Below are positions 43,312-52,739 of a stretch of DNA of 64,000 bases, piece by piece. The notes below the pieces were generated by a model, which was not told where the DNA came from, did no database searches, and saw only the letters and a program-made list of their open reading frames with translations. Positions within the stretch are counted from its first letter, which is position 1, and every line of letters begins with the position of its first letter. Both the position numbers and the translations under genes were made by a program. The stretch comes from Clostridiales bacterium (lineage in GTDB: Bacteria > Bacillota > Clostridia > Saccharofermentanales > Saccharofermentanaceae): positions 124,001 to 188,000 of the forward strand of contig JAFZZM010000063.1 in NCBI GenBank assembly GCA_017615755.1. Reading direction: 5' to 3'.

Positions 43312-45255
43312 TCAGGAAACCTCCGCTCCCGGCTCCACGCCTTCCGGAACAGAAAGAAGTGCATAATCACCGTTCGGCTTTTCCGCACAGAGGATCATGC
43401 CGTACGAGTCAAATCCACGCAGTTTTCTCGGTGCAAGGTTTGCTACCCAGACAACCATCTTTCCAACCATTTCTTCCGGTGTGTAGTACTGCGCAATACC
43501 GGAGAGTACCTGCATCTTTCTGTCACCGACATCCAGCTGCATGCGAAGGAGTTTATCCGCCTTCGGGACCTTCTCGCACTCGAGTACTTTTGCAGCACGA
43601 AGCTCCAGCTTTGCAAAATCGTCATAGACGATCTCATCTTTATGCTCCAGGACCTTACCCTTGGCTGCGGCTTCCGCTGCAGCCGAGATCTGGCTCAGTT
43701 CTTCCATCTCTTTTTCCATATCCAGACGTGGGAAAAGCACTTCCCCCTTCTGTACCGTTACATCGGCAGCGAGTGCTCCCACTTCGCCGGACTTCTCCCA
43801 GGCGGTCTGCTCAGCTGTAGCGCCGATCTGTCTCCAGATCTCCGGGCATGTGTTCGGCATTACAGGATTCAGCAGGATCGAGCAGATGCGGACTGTATCA
43901 AGCAGGTTGTAGAGAACCGTTGCCAGTCTTGCTTTCTTGCTCTCGTCCTTAGCCAGGACCCACGGAGCCGTCTCATCGATGTACTTGTTTGCACGGGCGA
44001 TGACCTTGAAGATCTCTGCCAGTGCATTGGCGATATGCAGATCGCCGTAGTTCTGCTCAACAAACGGCTTCAGTGCCCGCGCCATATTCAGAAGCTCGTC
44101 GTCGAGCGGATCGGTCTCGCGCTCGGTCGGAAGCTTGCCGTCGAAGTACTTGATCGCCATGGCAACCGTTCTGGAAACGAGGTTTCCGAGGTCGTTAGCC
44201 AGGTCATTGTTGATCCTCTGTACCATCTGCTCATTGCTGAACGGGCAGTCCGCGCCGAAAGGCATCTCGCGGAGGAGATGGTAACGGACGGCGTCGACAC
44301 CGTAACGGTCAGCGAGGATAAACGGATCGATGACGTTACCGGTGGACTTACCCATCTTGGCACCGCCGAATGTGATCCAGCCGTGGCCATAGATATGCTT
44401 CGGAAGCGGAATGTCCAGCGCCATCAGCATTGCCGGCCAGATGAGGGAGTGGAAACGGACGATCTCCTTGGCCATAACGTGAATGTCTGCCGGCCAGTAC
44501 TTCTCGAAATCGTTATAGGTACTGTTTCCGTAGCCCAGTGCCGTGATATAGTTGCTGAGCGCGTCGATCCAAACGTATACGACGTGCTTCTCATCGAATG
44601 TTACCGGGATGCCCCACTTAAAGCTAGTACGGGATACGCAGAGGTCCTCGAGGCCAGGCTTGATGAAGTTGTTGATCATCTCGTTTACACGGGACTTCGG
44701 CTCAAGGAAGTTTCTCTCCTCGTCAAGGAGCAAAGCCTCGAGCTTATCGCTGAACTCGGAGAGCTTGAAGAAATAAGCCTCTTCTTCTGCGTCAACGACG
44801 TCACGTCCGCAGTCCGGGCACTTGCCGTCCTTGAGCTGGCTCTCGGTCCAGAAAGACTCACAAGGTGTGCAGTATTTGCCGACATATTTGCTCTTATAGA
44901 TGTAACCCTTGTCATAGAGGTCCTTGAAGATCTTCTGAACGGACTCTACATGATACGGGTCGGTCGTTCTGATAAAACGGTCATATGTAATGTCCAGGCG
45001 CTTCCAAAGTCTCTTGAAGTTTGCGACGATCTCGTCAACATAGGCTTGCGGAGTAGTACCTACTTCCATCGCCTTCTTCTCGATCTTCTGACCGTGCTCA
45101 TCGGTTCCTGTCAAAAACATTACATCGTAGCCCTGCATTCGCTTGAATCTGGAGACCACATCGCAGGCAAGTGTTGTGTAGCAGTGACCAACGTGTGGAT
45201 TGCCGGATGGATAATAAATCGGTGTTGTAATGTAATACTTCTCTTTATTGCACAT
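43312..45255 (-). CDS. metG: Methionyl-tRNA synthetase
   Basis: Class I enzyme charging tRNA-Met. 647 residues. HIGH-type motif PSGNPHVGHCY, a zinc knuckle CTPCESFWTESQLKDGKCPDC, and the KMSKS loop reading KMGKSTGNVIDP (Ser to Gly). The C-terminal EMAP/Trbp111-like tRNA-binding domain (DDFAKLELRAAKVLECEK to LAPRKLRG) makes it the dimeric long form. First gene of metG-tatD-membrane protein. Confidence 0.96.
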   Translation of the reverse strand: MCNKEKYYITTPIYYPSGNPHVGHCYTTLACDVVSRFKRMQGYDVMFLTGTDEHGQKIEKKAMEVGTTPQAYVDEIVANFKRLWKRLDITYDRFIRTTDPYHVESVQKIFKDLYDKGYIYKSKYVGKYCTPCESFWTESQLKDGKCPDCGRDVVDAEEEAYFFKLSEFSDKLEALLLDEERNFLEPKSRVNEMINNFIKPGLEDLCVSRTSFKWGIPVTFDEKHVVYVWIDALSNYITALGYGNSTYNDFEKYWPADIHVMAKEIVRFHSLIWPAMLMALDIPLPKHIYGHGWITFGGAKMGKSTGNVIDPFILADRYGVDAVRYHLLREMPFGADCPFSNEQMVQRINNDLANDLGNLVSRTVAMAIKYFDGKLPTERETDPLDDELLNMARALKPFVEQNYGDLHIANALAEIFKVIARANKYIDETAPWVLAKDESKKARLATVLYNLLDTVRICSILLNPVMPNTCPEIWRQIGATAEQTAWEKSGEVGALAADVTVQKGEVLFPRLDMEKEMEELSQISAAAEAAAKGKVLEHKDEIVYDDFAKLELRAAKVLECEKVPKADKLLRMQLDVGDRKMQVLSGIAQYYTPEEMVGKMVVWVANLAPRKLRGFDSYGMILCAEKPNGDYALLSVPEGVEPGAEVS

Positions 45256-45292
45256 AATTCTATGCGCCTCCTATCTTTGCAGAATGCATTTA

Positions 45293-45325
45293 TTGATTAT
45301 AGCAACATTATGATGATAAAATCAA
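45293..45325. promoter_or_regulatory. Two face-to-face promoters sharing the same DNA (metG and plus-strand genes)
   Basis: Minus strand: TTGATT (45320-45325), 18 bases, TATAAT (45296-45301) for metG. Plus strand: TTGATT (45293-45298), 18 bases, TAAAAT (45317-45322) for the nucleosidase-splB group. Each -10 overlaps the other promoter's -35, so both cannot be occupied at once. Confidence 0.65.
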
Positions 45326-45365
45326 TGAATATCAGAAAGTTAGACCAGGAGTTTACAGATACGCG

Positions 45366-46199
45366 ATGTTCTACTTCGTATGTGCTCTTTACGCTGAGGC
45401 AAAACCTCTCATTTCCGCGCTTTCCCTAAGGAAAGATGCATTTTCATGCCCATACGACACGTATTTCTCCGAAGACAGTTCCGTCGTCCTTGCCATTTCA
45501 GGGACAGGACCCATCGCCGGTGCCGCGGCAACCAGCTATCTTCTCACCCGTTTCGGGTTCCGAAACCACGCTGACTTTCTCATCAATTTCGGCTCCTGCG
45601 CCGGAAACGAGCCGGGTCTCCACCTCATCAACAAGATCACGGACGACACGACCGGGCGGACCTTTTACCCGGACATGCTCTACGACCTTTCGTCCTGTGG
45701 TCTCCCTTCTTCTTCGGAAAAAGCACTTGTGACCGTTCCTCGTGTCGTTTCTTCTTTGGAAGATCCGTCCTGCCTTTACGATATGGAGGCCTCCGGCATT
45801 TACCAGGCCGCCTCGCATGTTCTGTCACCGCATCGGGTGCTTTTTCTAAAGTACGTGTCTGATTCGGGCGTCGATGCGGAGAAAACGATCACTGCCGAAA
45901 AACTTACCGAAGACTCCGGGAAGCATATTCCCACCGTTCTTTCCGTTTTGGAGAAACTTGCGGAAGCATGCGAAGAAAAGCCTTTCATCGACGAGGAGCT
46001 TCTGGTTTCGACTTCACTGGCGCTGCATTTAAGCGATACACTGCGTCATGAACTTCGCCAGCTTTTCATGTATGCGCAGGCATCCGGGACAAATATCAAG
46101 GAGATCCTGGATGCGCTTGACGCGGAAGGAAAACTGGACGTTTCTTCCAAGCGGGAGGGAAAGGTGGTGCTCGATGAGATCCGAAAACAGCTCATTTAA
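45366..46199 (+). CDS. Nucleoside phosphorylase/MTAN-like protein
   Basis: 277 residues. The PNP/MTA-SAH-nucleosidase fold is indicated by the opening VCALYAEAKPLISAL, the glycine loop AISGTGPIAGAAATSYLL, FLINFGSCAG and the purine-ribose motif YDMEASGIYQAA. The last 80 residues are helical and not part of the nucleosidase core. It overlaps splB by 26 bases. A nearby AGGAG is 14 bases from the ATG, longer than usual. Substrate not predictable; a link with SAM by-products of the radical-SAM neighbour is inference. Confidence 0.82.
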   Translation: MFYFVCALYAEAKPLISALSLRKDAFSCPYDTYFSEDSSVVLAISGTGPIAGAAATSYLLTRFGFRNHADFLINFGSCAGNEPGLHLINKITDDTTGRTFYPDMLYDLSSCGLPSSSEKALVTVPRVVSSLEDPSCLYDMEASGIYQAASHVLSPHRVLFLKYVSDSGVDAEKTITAEKLTEDSGKHIPTVLSVLEKLAEACEEKPFIDEELLVSTSLALHLSDTLRHELRQLFMYAQASGTNIKEILDALDAEGKLDVSSKREGKVVLDEIRKQLI

Positions 46200-47202
46200 C
46201 TTCCCCTTCTCCCACATCTACGTTGAAGACGCGATCCGTGACCATGAACTGACCAGACGCATCCTTGCGCGCTTTTCCAAGTCTGTCGTGATCCCGATCA
46301 ACCACTATAAAGACGTATTTAACCGAAGCCGCCAGAACTTCGGGATTCAGAAATCTTCCCAGGCGCTGATCCTGGCGAAGAACACCGGTGCCTCGATCTT
46401 TCCGGGCGCCCCTGTCTGTCAGGACTTCGGCTATGACCACTTCTACTACGCAAGTTCGATCCGGAACTGCATCTTCGACTGCGAATACTGCTTCCTGAAA
46501 GGCATGTACGGTTCAGGAAACATCGTTGTCTTCGTAAATCTGGAAAATACTTTTTCCGAACTGGAGGCCTTACTTAAGAAACATCCTGTCTATCTCTGCG
46601 TTTCCTACGATACCGACCTCATCGCGCTGGAATCCCTGACCGGGTTTGCGACACGCTGGGCAGAGTTTGCGAGATCCCATAAGGATCTCACCATCGAGAT
46701 CCGTACCAAGTCTTTCAGAAAAGACATCTACGAGAAGATCGAACCATGTGACCGCGTGATCTTCGCATATACGCTCTCACCGGACGAGATCATCGAGAAG
46801 CACGAGAAAAAGACTGCGACGCTGAAAGAGCGTCTTGAGGCAGCGTCCTGTGCCATGAACAAGGGATTCCCCGTCCGGCTCTGTTTCGATCCCATCATCT
46901 ATTGCAAAAACTGGAAGGCCGCCTATTTCAGCATGTTAAAGACCGCTAACGAAAACATTGATATCCATCGATTAAAAGATGTCAGCGTCGGTTCCTTCCG
47001 TATTCCTGCGGACTATATCAAAAAACTACGGAAAGACTTCCCGGATTCCCCCGTCTGCCAGTTCCCGTACGAGAATCGAAACGGCGTCTTCTGCTACCCG
47101 GAAAAGCTGGCAGATGAGATGGAAGAATACCTTATTTCGCTGTTAGAGCGCTTGATGGATAAGGAAAAAATCTTTAGAATCGAGAATAGCGAAAACTCGT
47201 AA
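46174..47202 (+). CDS. splB: Spore photoproduct lyase (radical SAM)
   Basis: Repairs the spore-specific thymine dimer by a SAM radical. 342 residues from ATG 46174. The cluster motif is C99-IFD-C103-EY-C106, and C142 in LCVSYDTDLIALE matches the H-donor Cys (C141 of the B. subtilis enzyme). Other conserved blocks: FNRSRQNFGIQK, FAYTLSPDEII, GFPVRLCFDPII. This is the strongest sign of sporulation ancestry in the window. Confidence 0.93.
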   Translation: MRSENSSFNFPFSHIYVEDAIRDHELTRRILARFSKSVVIPINHYKDVFNRSRQNFGIQKSSQALILAKNTGASIFPGAPVCQDFGYDHFYYASSIRNCIFDCEYCFLKGMYGSGNIVVFVNLENTFSELEALLKKHPVYLCVSYDTDLIALESLTGFATRWAEFARSHKDLTIEIRTKSFRKDIYEKIEPCDRVIFAYTLSPDEIIEKHEKKTATLKERLEAASCAMNKGFPVRLCFDPIIYCKNWKAAYFSMLKTANENIDIHRLKDVSVGSFRIPADYIKKLRKDFPDSPVCQFPYENRNGVFCYPEKLADEMEEYLISLLERLMDKEKIFRIENSENS

Positions 47203-47213
47203 GGAGAAGTATC

Positions 47214-47918
47214 ATGGCTAAAACATCGATCGTCACAGGCGCCTCATCCGGAATCGGAAAAGCCATCTGCCAAGTGCTCGGGGATATGGATTATGAGATC
47301 TACGGGATCGGAAGAGACTTTTCCGAGGCCGAGGAACTTGCTTCGAACCCATCGTTTCACAAGGTGGAACTGGATCTTCTGAATACTTCTGAACTGGAAA
47401 ACAAGATACGCGAAATCAGTAAGGGAAAGAATATTGACCTTCTGGTGAACTGTGCCGGTGTCGGGTACTACGGTCTTCACGAAGAGATCAAGGCGAAGGA
47501 TATCTCCGCCATGGTGCGTACGAATCTTGAAGTACCGCTTGTTCTCACCAACCTTCTGCTTCGAAAGCTTAAAGAGACGCATGGTACGATCCTGAACATC
47601 GCTTCAGTTACGGCCACACAGAGTAATCCGCATGGTGCCGCTTATGGCGCGACCAAAGCGGGGCTTATGAGTTTTTCGAAGAGTCTTTATGACGAAGCCA
47701 GAAAGTACGGCGTTAAGGTCACCACGATCCTGCCGGACATGACGGCAACCAACCTTTACCGAAACGCGGACTTTGAAGCGTCAAAAGAAGAATCGGCGCG
47801 CCTTGTCCCGGAAGATATCGCGCAGGCCGTACGCTTCATATTGAGCGCCGATCCGCATATGACCATCACGGAATTTACTGTCCGTCCGCAGCTTCACCGC
47901 ATCGAGAAGAAATCCTGA
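47214..47918 (+). CDS. Short-chain dehydrogenase/reductase
   Basis: 234 residues, classic SDR. Cofactor loop TGASSGIGKAI, NCAG motif in LLVNCAGVGYYG, and the Ser-Tyr-Lys triad in NIASVTATQ...YGATKAG. NAD(P) specificity is unclear; GRDF after strand 2 leans towards NADP. RBS AAGGAG. Eleven bases after splB. Confidence 0.9.
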   Translation: MAKTSIVTGASSGIGKAICQVLGDMDYEIYGIGRDFSEAEELASNPSFHKVELDLLNTSELENKIREISKGKNIDLLVNCAGVGYYGLHEEIKAKDISAMVRTNLEVPLVLTNLLLRKLKETHGTILNIASVTATQSNPHGAAYGATKAGLMSFSKSLYDEARKYGVKVTTILPDMTATNLYRNADFEASKEESARLVPEDIAQAVRFILSADPHMTITEFTVRPQLHRIEKKS

Positions 47919-48001
47919 AAACACGCGATTTTGCTTTTTTGCGGTTTCGTATTATTATATCCATGGGGATCACGAAAAAAGAAAGACAGGGGTAAGGGAA
48001 A

Positions 48002-48694
48002 ATGGGAACGATCACCGCTTTTGGCGATTCCGTAATCAAAGGCGTTATTTACGAAGATGCCCACTATCGGGTTGCGGACGAATCCGTCCAGAAGATCTGC
48101 GAAGAATCCTTCGGTATCACGATCGAGAACAAAGCCAGATTCGGCAGCACGATCACGAAGGGCGAGAGTGTTTTTGAGAAGAACCTTTCTCTGATCAAGG
48201 ATTCCGACGGCGAATACGTCGTTCTGGAGTTTGGCGGCAACGACTGTGATTTCAACTGGAAAGAAGTTTCGGAAGATCCGGGTCGCGAACACCTTCCGAT
48301 GAGTACCATCTCCAATTTCACTGCGACCTATACGAACATCATCAACGAGATCAAGAGCCTCGGCAAGACACCGGTCCTTCTCTCTTTACCGCCGATCGAT
48401 TCGGCCAGATATTTTGCGCAGATCTCACGCGGTCTTTCCGGTGAAAACATCATGAAATGGATGAGAAATGACCAGCAGTTCATCACGAACTGGCACGAGC
48501 GATATAATATCGAGATCTTCAAACTGGCGATCGCCACGCAGGTGCCGGTCATCGACATCACGTCCATTTTCCTGGAGCAAAAGAACTACTGCCGTTTCTT
48601 ATGTGAAGACGGGATCCATCCAAACGAAGAAGGACACAAGCTCATTGCCAAAGCCATCGAAGAGCACGTCAAAAGAAGAAATATCAAGCTCTGA
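48002..48694 (+). CDS. SGNH/GDSL-type hydrolase
   Basis: 230 residues with blocks I (FGDSVIKG), III (FGGNDCDFNW) and V (DGIHPNEEGHKL) of the SGNH family, so a Ser esterase or lipase-type fold; no signal peptide, hence cytoplasmic. Substrate unknown. Separated from the SDR gene by 83 bases. Confidence 0.88.
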   Translation: MGTITAFGDSVIKGVIYEDAHYRVADESVQKICEESFGITIENKARFGSTITKGESVFEKNLSLIKDSDGEYVVLEFGGNDCDFNWKEVSEDPGREHLPMSTISNFTATYTNIINEIKSLGKTPVLLSLPPIDSARYFAQISRGLSGENIMKWMRNDQQFITNWHERYNIEIFKLAIATQVPVIDITSIFLEQKNYCRFLCEDGIHPNEEGHKLIAKAIEEHVKRRNIKL

Positions 48695-49155
48695 TCAAGT
48701 GCGTTTCGTTGATAAAAATATCATGCAAAAACTCAAAGAGGATGTCTCAAAACCATACCGCCGAATTATAACGATCAGTTAGCTGGAATCGGGAGTTTTA
48801 CATACTTTTTTAGAGAAAAACGCGCAAAAGTATGCACTTTTCCTATACCCCCTCCCCCATATCGGCACATATCGGAAAGTGGAAAGACCGATATAGCTTT
48901 CATCCCGTACGAAAAGCACTTGGATCTGTTACTTCAGGCCATCAATTTAACAGCAGAGCGGAAAGAAATGCATACATTTTCTGAAAAAATGGAATTTAGT
49001 ATGAATTCACATCTTCAAAATCGCCCACATACCCCCCAGGGGTATGCAAAGAAACGGATTAGATATTCCTGCGGGCAAAGAACTCGTGACCCCCAAAAGT
49101 GAAACACCATCATCTGTCCAGCAAACCCATACCACCTGGTTTTCGCCCACAAGAA
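48695..49155. other. Gene-free, dyad-rich stretch
   Basis: No credible reading frame. It holds an inverted repeat CATACTTTT/AAAAGTATG (48801-48809, 48826-48834), a direct repeat CATATCGG 10 bases apart (48858-48865, 48868-48875) with the inverted CCGATAT (48888-48894), and a perfect 8-3-8 palindrome CATACCCC-CCA-GGGGTATG (49028-49046). It also holds the second copy of a 23-base repeat. It reads like one or more control regions whose gene is gone. Confidence 0.6.
49095..49117. repeat. 23-base repeat, copy 2
   Basis: Partner of 41271-41293, 21 of 23 positions identical, same orientation. Confidence 0.7.
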
Positions 49156-49189
49156 AAGGGACTATCTCGTAGTTTTGAGATAGTCCCTT
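49151..49189 (-). terminator. Terminator after rho
   Basis: A 13-base stem AAGGGACTATCTC / GAGATAGTCCCTT around an eight-base loop, followed on the minus strand by TTCTTG and on the plus strand by CGTTTTTG; works as a bidirectional terminator, mainly for rho 27 bases away. Confidence 0.8.
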
Positions 49190-49215
49190 CGTTTTTGTTA
49201 AGCTGAAGATGGAAA

Positions 49216-51306
49216 TCAGTTATTCGTATTATTTCCGTTACTTCCTGTTCCACGCATCGCATCGAACACTTCCTTATCCGCAAAGGATACCTTGACGGAA
49301 CGGATAAAGTGATCGTTGGAATTCGTGCGCAGCAAGAGGTTGATGATCGTCTCGGTAACCGGTGCGGTCTCCATCTGCGAGAAGGCCTTGCGGATCGTCC
49401 AGACGGCATCGAGTTCTTCCTGACTCATCAGGAGGTCCTCACGACGTGTACCGGACTTGTTGATATCGATTGCCGGGAAGATACGCTTCTCAGACAGTTT
49501 TCTGTCGAGGTAAACTTCCATGTTACCTGTACCCTTGAATTCCTCGAAGATAACTTCGTCCATTCGGGAACCGGTCTCGATAAGAGATGTGGCAACAATA
49601 GTCAAACTTCCGCCGTTCTCGATATTTCTCGCAGCACCGAAGAAACGCTTCGGTCCGTAGAGAGATCCCGGATCCAGACCACCGGACAGCGTACGGCCGG
49701 TCGGAGTGATCGTTAAGTTATAAGCACGGGCCAGACGGGTCATGGAGTCAAGGAGAATAACAACATCCTCACCCATTTCCACGAGACGCATCGCACGCTC
49801 AAGTACCAGTTCGGTAACGCGTGTATGGTTCTCCGGCTTCTTATCAAATGTGGAGTACACGACTTCGCCCTTGATTGAGCGCTGCATGTCGGTAACTTCC
49901 TCCGGACGCTCGTCGATGAGAAGAACGATGAGCTTTGTCTTCGGGCTGTTCTGGGAGATCGCATTCGCAATCTTCTGCAAAAGGATCGTCTTACCTGCTT
50001 TCGGCGGGGAAACGATCATACCACGCTGACCTTTACCGATAGGAGATACCAGGTCGATGATACGTGTACTGAGTTCCTGCTTTCCTGTTTCCAGACGGAA
50101 TCTTTCGTCAGGATAGATCGGTGTCAGTCTTTCAAAGTGAGGACGCTTACCAAGCTTATCGAGTTCCACACCGTTTACGGTAGTGATGTAGCTCAAAGCC
50201 AGGTTCTTGTCCTGATTCTTCTTCGGGAGCGCAAATCCCTGGATCTGGTCGCCCATACGAAGTCCGAATCTTCTTATGATGTTATTCGGAACGAAGATAT
50301 CCTGCGGAGACGGCAGATAGTTTTCTCTTCTGACAAAACCATATCCGCCTTCCTGTACGATCTCGAGCACGCCGATGAATTCGGTAGGCTCGATCTGCGG
50401 CTTGTTATTCTGCTCCGGACGAGCTTCGCCCTCAGCTTGTTCTCCGTTTTCCGAAGAAGCACTCTCCGCACTCGGAGCGGTTTCTCCGGCCGGACGGATC
50501 TCCACGCTTCTATGGCGTGATTTCTTATTATTCTTGGACTGTTGCTTATCGGAGTTAGCAGGTCTGTTTTCCGCCTTCGGCTCTTCCTTCTTCACGTCAG
50601 AAGAAGTTTCTTCAGGCTTCACTTCTTCTTTCTTTTCTTCCTGCTTTTCTTCCTTCTGCTCGTCCTGTTTCTTCTCTTCTTTTACCTCTTCCTTGGCATC
50701 TTTCTTTGCCTTCTTGGAACGGCTCTTGGAAGCTGCCTTTTCGTCCTTCTTCTCGTCTTTAGCAGACTCGGTCTTTTCCGCAGCTTCAGCTTCGGAAGCA
50801 ACAGGTGCCTCTTCCTTTTCCTTCGGCTCATCCGCCTTCTTCTTGGAACGGCTCTTGCTCTTGGAAGCTTTCTCTTCTTTCTTCGCAGGTTCAGCAGAAA
50901 CTTCCTCTTTCACGGAAGCTTCCTCATTCTTTTTCTCGATGAGTTCTTCCATCGGGAGCGCCTCAGCTTCCGGTTTCTTTTCGCTCTTCTTGGAAGTAGT
51001 TTTCTTAGCAGCCTTCGCCGGCTTTTCCGCCTTCGGCTTCTCTTCCTTTTTCGGAGCTTCTTCCTTTTCCGCTTTTGCCGTTGTCTTTTTGGAAGTAGTC
51101 TTCTTCGTCGTCTTCGCAGCCTTCTCTGCCTTCGGTGGCTCGGCCGTCTTTTCGATTGCCTCGGACATCTTCTGTTCGCGGTTCAAAAGGTCGGCAAGCT
51201 GCTGCTGACTCATTGCTTCCGCCTGTTCCATGGTCACCAGATTAAAAGTGACAGCGATGGTCGCAAGCGCTTCTTTACTCTTAGAAGAAAAATCGTCTTT
51301 TGACAC
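49216..51306 (-). CDS. rho: Transcription termination factor Rho with large charged N-terminal insertion
   Basis: Hexameric RNA helicase that ends untranslated transcription. 696 residues against about 420 for the core. Residues 1-50 are the N-terminal helical subdomain. Residues about 52-305 are an insertion built of Lys, Glu, Ala and Ser. The RNA-binding cold-shock domain starts at 308 ([18 protein letters not shown]). Then Walker [14 protein letters not shown], Walker [17 protein letters not shown]-loop [16 protein letters not shown] and R-loop region [12 protein letters not shown]. Such insertions are known in some Clostridia and Actinobacteria. Own promoter and leader. Confidence 0.96.
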   Translation of the reverse strand: MSKDDFSSKSKEALATIAVTFNLVTMEQAEAMSQQQLADLLNREQKMSEAIEKTAEPPKAEKAAKTTKKTTSKKTTAKAEKEEAPKKEEKPKAEKPAKAAKKTTSKKSEKKPEAEALPMEELIEKKNEEASVKEEVSAEPAKKEEKASKSKSRSKKKADEPKEKEEAPVASEAEAAEKTESAKDEKKDEKAASKSRSKKAKKDAKEEVKEEKKQDEQKEEKQEEKKEEVKPEETSSDVKKEEPKAENRPANSDKQQSKNNKKSRHRSVEIRPAGETAPSAESASSENGEQAEGEARPEQNNKPQIEPTEFIGVLEIVQEGGYGFVRRENYLPSPQDIFVPNNIIRRFGLRMGDQIQGFALPKKNQDKNLALSYITTVNGVELDKLGKRPHFERLTPIYPDERFRLETGKQELSTRIIDLVSPIGKGQRGMIVSPPKAGKTILLQKIANAISQNSPKTKLIVLLIDERPEEVTDMQRSIKGEVVYSTFDKKPENHTRVTELVLERAMRLVEMGEDVVILLDSMTRLARAYNLTITPTGRTLSGGLDPGSLYGPKRFFGAARNIENGGSLTIVATSLIETGSRMDEVIFEEFKGTGNMEVYLDRKLSEKRIFPAIDINKSGTRREDLLMSQEELDAVWTIRKAFSQMETAPVTETIINLLLRTNSNDHFIRSVKVSFADKEVFDAMRGTGSNGNNTNN

Positions 51307-51345
51307 AAAAATACCTCGTAAAAAATGAAATCGGTTTATTCAAAC

Positions 51346-51365
51346 AAAGAAGGTGGTCCTTCTTT
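51346..51365 (-). promoter_or_regulatory. Hairpin in the rho leader
   Basis: Perfect 8-base stem AAAGAAGG / CCTTCTTT with a four-base loop, followed by GTTTG. It stands about 40 bases before the rho ATG; could be a weak attenuator. Confidence 0.45.
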
Positions 51366-51472
51366 ACATCCAGTAGTTATTCAATTAATCCAATGAAAAT
51401 ATAATTACACCTCATCTGTATTCATCGTGTCTGCTTTAGCACGCAGAAAGAATACATTCATAAACCGTTGTC

Positions 51473-51502
51473 ATTATAGAATTATTCCCGCAGGATTGTC
51501 AA
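51473..51502 (-). promoter_or_regulatory. rho promoter
   Basis: Perfect TTGACA (51497-51502) and TATAAT (51473-51478) with an 18-base spacer; leader of about 160 bases to the ATG. Confidence 0.85.
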
Positions 51503-51529
51503 CAGGGATTTGTTTACAGTGCTTTTGGA

Positions 51530-51564
51530 GAAAAAAGAGGCCTTCACATTAAGTGAAAGCCTCT
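51530..51564 (-). terminator. Terminator after mreB
   Basis: A 12-base AGAGGCTTTCAC / GTGAAGGCCTCT stem with a short loop and TTTTTTC on the minus strand. Confidence 0.9.
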
Positions 51565-51591
51565 TCAGAATTATCGAATCATTCGTGCGGA

Positions 51592-52602
51592 TCAAGTATC
51601 GCCGAGAGCGGCAAACTTATCCATCATGCTCAGTGCCTTACCTGTACCGATGGCGACGCAGCTGACTGTATCTTCTGCGACATATACATCGATACCGATC
51701 TTAGTGGCAAGCATGCGGTCAAGTCCGTAGAGCAAAGCACCGCCGCCGGTCATTACGATACCGCGCTGGGAGATATCGGCCATGAGCTCCGGTGGTGTTC
51801 TCTCAAGTACGGAGTGAACGGCATCAAAGATGGCTGCAACCGGCTCTTCAAGAGCTTCGAGCATTTCTGTGGAAGAAACGGTAACCGTTGCAGGAAGACC
51901 AGTGATCAGGTTACGTCCACGTACGTCCATCGTCATTTCTTCTTCTCTCGGATATGCACATCCGATGTTGATCTTGAGTTCTTCTGCCGTCTTTTCACCA
52001 ATGAGTACATTGTGCTTACGACGTACATGCTTAACGATTGCTTCGTCGAACTTGTCACCGGCCACCTTCAGGGAGAAGTCTACTACCGGCTCGCAGAGGG
52101 AAATAACCGCGATATCCGTCGTACCACCGCCGATATCTACGATCATGGAACCGCAGGCCTTGGTGATATCGATACCGGCACCGATAGCTGCAGCGATCGG
52201 CTCACGGATCAGGAATACATCCTTCGCACCTGCATGACGGCAGGCATCTTCAACGGCCTTCTGCTCAACCGGCGTAATAACAGACGGAACGCAGACGACG
52301 ATCGTCGGACGGAAATATGTAGCACGGATACCCTGGCATACACGGCCGATGAAAGCCTTCAGCATGACCTCGGTAACCTTAAAGTCGGAAATAACGCCAT
52401 CGCGCAAAGGACGGATCGCTTCTACGACACCCGGCGTACGGCCAAGCATCAGGCTGGCACTCTCACCAACCGCGAGGACTGTACCTGTTTTTGTATTAAC
52501 GGCAACAACAGATGGCTCCTTAAGAACGACACCCTTGCCGCGCACATAGATCAAAACACTGCTAGTGCCCAAATCGATTCCAATATCTAATCCTAAGCCC
52601 AT
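51592..52602 (-). CDS. mreB: MreB/Mbl-type actin homologue
   Basis: Membrane-associated filament that guides lateral wall synthesis. Start at ATG 52602 (after GAGGTG) gives 336 residues. Phosphate-1 motif IGIDLGTSSVLIYV, phosphate-2 VDIGGGTTDIAVI, and adenosine motif GIVMTGGGALLYGLDRML. Single gene with its own promoter and terminator; mreC and mreD do not follow, so it may be the second (Mbl- or MreBH-type) copy. Confidence 0.93.
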   Translation of the reverse strand: MGLGLDIGIDLGTSSVLIYVRGKGVVLKEPSVVAVNTKTGTVLAVGESASLMLGRTPGVVEAIRPLRDGVISDFKVTEVMLKAFIGRVCQGIRATYFRPTIVVCVPSVITPVEQKAVEDACRHAGAKDVFLIREPIAAAIGAGIDITKACGSMIVDIGGGTTDIAVISLCEPVVDFSLKVAGDKFDEAIVKHVRRKHNVLIGEKTAEELKINIGCAYPREEEMTMDVRGRNLITGLPATVTVSSTEMLEALEEPVAAIFDAVHSVLERTPPELMADISQRGIVMTGGGALLYGLDRMLATKIGIDVYVAEDTVSCVAIGTGKALSMMDKFAALGDT

Positions 52603-52669
52603 ATAATCAACACCTCGAATATAAGAAAATACGCCTTGCGTATTGTTATGCACACAAATAAGCACGTTA

Positions 52670-52698
52670 ATGATACAATAAAAGCGCGTATGTTTCAA
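52670..52698 (-). promoter_or_regulatory. mreB promoter
   Basis: TTGAAA (52693-52698), a 17-base spacer and TATCAT (52670-52675); divergent from the TraX-like gene. Confidence 0.65.
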
Positions 52699-52739
52699 TG
52701 TTGCTAGTTTGCATTCATTTTACAAATCGGAGTTAAATT

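Noticed and set aside
42625..45429. 934-residue open frame on the plus strand
   Set aside because: Antisense to tatD and metG, both clear.
48920..49102. 60-residue frame on the plus strand
   Set aside because: No ribosome site or family; it runs across the CATACCCC palindrome and looks like chance.
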